DNA of 7,934 bases from Fidelibacterota bacterium (GTDB lineage Bacteria > Fidelibacterota > UBA2242): positions 1-7,934 of the forward strand of contig DPVY01000145.1 of NCBI GenBank assembly GCA_003527965.1, written 5' to 3'. The position numbers were made by a program, and so were the translations under genes. The notes beneath the pieces are model-generated. The model ran no database searches, was not told the DNA's origin, and was given only the letters and a program-made list of their open reading frames with translations. How positions within the stretch are numbered: position 1 is the first letter of the stretch; the number at the start of each line of letters is the position of its first letter. Of this stretch, positions 6,434-7,934 are shown in pieces.

Positions 6434-7934
6434 ATGAAATCTTTCCACCGGTTTTTGCCTTTAATTCTGATCATAATGAGTTGTTCTAATAATGATTTGC
6501 TATATAAATCCGATACATTTATTGTAAGATCGGATGGCGTTAAGCAAGGCAAGTTTAAAGCTATTGCCAAATCATCAACGAAACTCTATTCTAATTATAA
6601 AAGCCCGTATAAACACCCGACATGTAGAGTTATGGAATTTAAATTTGCCATTAACGGCGGCGACAATGAGCGCTATCCCGGCGAAAATCATCATATACTC
6701 CTTACTCCTCAAAATGGGAAGATGGTATCAGCGCTGTATAAATTCGGGTGTTCCGATCCACGCGAAGCAATGTACGATGAAAAGGAACGGGAAAATTATA
6801 TTGATGAAGATGTTGAGTTGACAATCCGGGCTGATATGCGGTCTGTTTTAAACGCTTTTAAAGAAAAGGGATTTTATACACTTTATAATGGAGAAATAAT
6901 AAAAGCAGATGATTTTAAGGGTGTTTTTTTAGCGGGAAGAACACAGCCGCTTTCCTGGGAATTTGCGAGTCTTGCCCAAAGACCGGAATTCATGCTCCGT
7001 GATACAGATGGAGACGGTATTTATGAAGTCACCATCAATATTCAAAAATTCCAGCAGACTATGGAAAATGAAATGAAGACCCGGTGGACACTAAAAGAAG
7101 ACATCTCAAAATATCCGATCTATGAATCCGATCAACTGATTTGTGATGCGCTGTATAACATGTCTCTCGAAGAGCTTGTGCTGGATATCAGAAAAGACGG
7201 CGCCCTGATGGCGGGCGCCAAGTGGCCGGGTGTCTGGACGCGAGATATCAGTTATAGTATTTTACTTTCTCTGGCAATTCTTGAACCGGAAGCTGCCAAA
7301 ACCAGCTTGATGCATAAAGTCAAAAACAATCGTATTATTCAGGACACCGGCACCGGAGGATCCTGGCCCGTTTCATCAGATCGCATGACCTGGGCATTAG
7401 CCGCCTGGGAAATATATACTGTAACAGGTGACCGGGATTGGTTAGAAGAAGCTTTTGAAATAATTAAAAATTCAGCCGGGGATGATCTTTTGACTGTTCT
7501 GAATCCGGTGACAGGATTGATGTACGGCGAATCTTCCTTTCTCGATTGGCGGGAACAGACCTACCCCAGATGGATGGATCCGAAGGATATCTATATGTCG
7601 CATAACCTTGGCACCAATGCCGTTCATTATGAAACCTATGTTATTTTATCGAATATGGCCAAAGAATTAGCCGAAAAAGATCTGGCGGAAAAGTACGATA
7701 GCGTTGCAAATTCACTTAAGACAGCAATCAATGAACATCTCTGGTGCGAGCAAAAAGGTTATTACGGACAATATTTATATGGTAGAAATTACTTTTCAGT
7801 TTCTTCCAGATCCGAGGCTCTGGGTGAAGCGCTTTGCGTTCTGTTCGATATTACCAACACTGAACAAGCGGGAAAAGTTATTGAAAATACTCCGACAACA
7901 ACATTTGGCATTCCCTGTATCTATCCGCAAATAC
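6434..7934 (+). CDS. Lipoprotein with six-hairpin (alpha/alpha)6 glycosidase domain (partial, C-terminus outside window)
   Basis: Open from ATG 6434 to the window end (500 codons, no stop). GGAG at 6425-6428, 5 bases upstream, supports this ATG over the adjacent in-frame GTG 6431. The signal peptide ends in a lipobox IMSC (Cys17), so an envelope lipoprotein is expected. Residues about 25-225 form a beta-rich domain ending in a DTDGDGIYEVTI strand. From about 230 comes an alpha-helical glycosidase domain: WPGVWTRDISYS (264-275), IIQDTGTGGSWP (301-312), GESSFLDWREQTYPRW (365-380), LGTNAVHYE and LYGRNY with SEALGEAL. The 'vWtRD' motif and overall pattern fit the glucoamylase/GH63-like six-hairpin superfamily. 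I do not assign a GH family. E366, D371 and E374 are candidate catalytic acids; a partner residue may lie past the window. It follows the second GH66 by 25 bases in the same operon, suggesting exo-trimming of the GH66 products (inference). Confidence 0.85.
   Translation, partial: MKSFHRFLPLILIIMSCSNNDLLYKSDTFIVRSDGVKQGKFKAIAKSSTKLYSNYKSPYKHPTCRVMEFKFAINGGDNERYPGENHHILLTPQNGKMVSALYKFGCSDPREAMYDEKERENYIDEDVELTIRADMRSVLNAFKEKGFYTLYNGEIIKADDFKGVFLAGRTQPLSWEFASLAQRPEFMLRDTDGDGIYEVTINIQKFQQTMENEMKTRWTLKEDISKYPIYESDQLICDALYNMSLEELVLDIRKDGALMAGAKWPGVWTRDISYSILLSLAILEPEAAKTSLMHKVKNNRIIQDTGTGGSWPVSSDRMTWALAAWEIYTVTGDRDWLEEAFEIIKNSAGDDLLTVLNPVTGLMYGESSFLDWREQTYPRWMDPKDIYMSHNLGTNAVHYETYVILSNMAKELAEKDLAEKYDSVANSLKTAINEHLWCEQKGYYGQYLYGRNYFSVSSRSEALGEALCVLFDITNTEQAGKVIENTPTTTFGIPCIYPQI

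Noticed and set aside
6534..6821. 95-codon plus-strand ORF
   Set aside because: It is in a different frame within the six-hairpin lipoprotein gene, whose own frame is open and family-like throughout.

Overview
The window looks like a carbohydrate-utilisation locus from a bacterium of the FCB group (Calditrichota, Ignavibacteriota, Marinimicrobia, KSB1 or a similar lineage). The main evidence is the end of the second plus-strand gene. It carries a YPNPFNP-type C-terminal domain of about 85 residues, which is the type A sorting tail of the type IX secretion system (T9SS). Two other proteins have lipobox signal peptides. Base composition is moderately AT-rich. A precise taxon cannot be given from the sequence alone.

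Layout: a divergent intergenic region (2141-2602) separates two gene sets. Leftwards on the minus strand is a divergent sodium:solute symporter of the SSS family (737-2140). After 37 bases comes an exported protein with tandem starch-binding-like beta-sandwich domains, which leaves the window at base 1. Rightwards on the plus strand are two tandem paralogous glycoside hydrolases of family GH66, the dextranase / cycloisomaltooligosaccharide glucanotransferase family (2603-4387 and 4384-6408, overlapping by 4 bases). After 25 bases comes a lipoprotein with a six-hairpin (alpha/alpha)6 glycosidase domain (6434 to the window end, incomplete). The plus-strand genes are packed like an operon, with no visible terminator between them.

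How the genes may work together (inference): the GH66 pair would cut alpha-1,6-glucan (dextran-like polymer) outside the cell. One copy is lipid-anchored and the other appears to be a T9SS client. The six-hairpin lipoprotein would trim the oligosaccharides, the starch-binding-like protein may hold polymer at the surface, and the SSS symporter would import a small sugar product. No SusC/SusD pair is present in the window, unlike the usual Bacteroides dextran loci.

The intergenic region holds a good sigma-70-like promoter candidate, a possible 13-codon leader ORF, an AT-rich inverted repeat and a set of alternative small hairpins. No RNA genes, CRISPR arrays, insertion sequences or transposases were seen.
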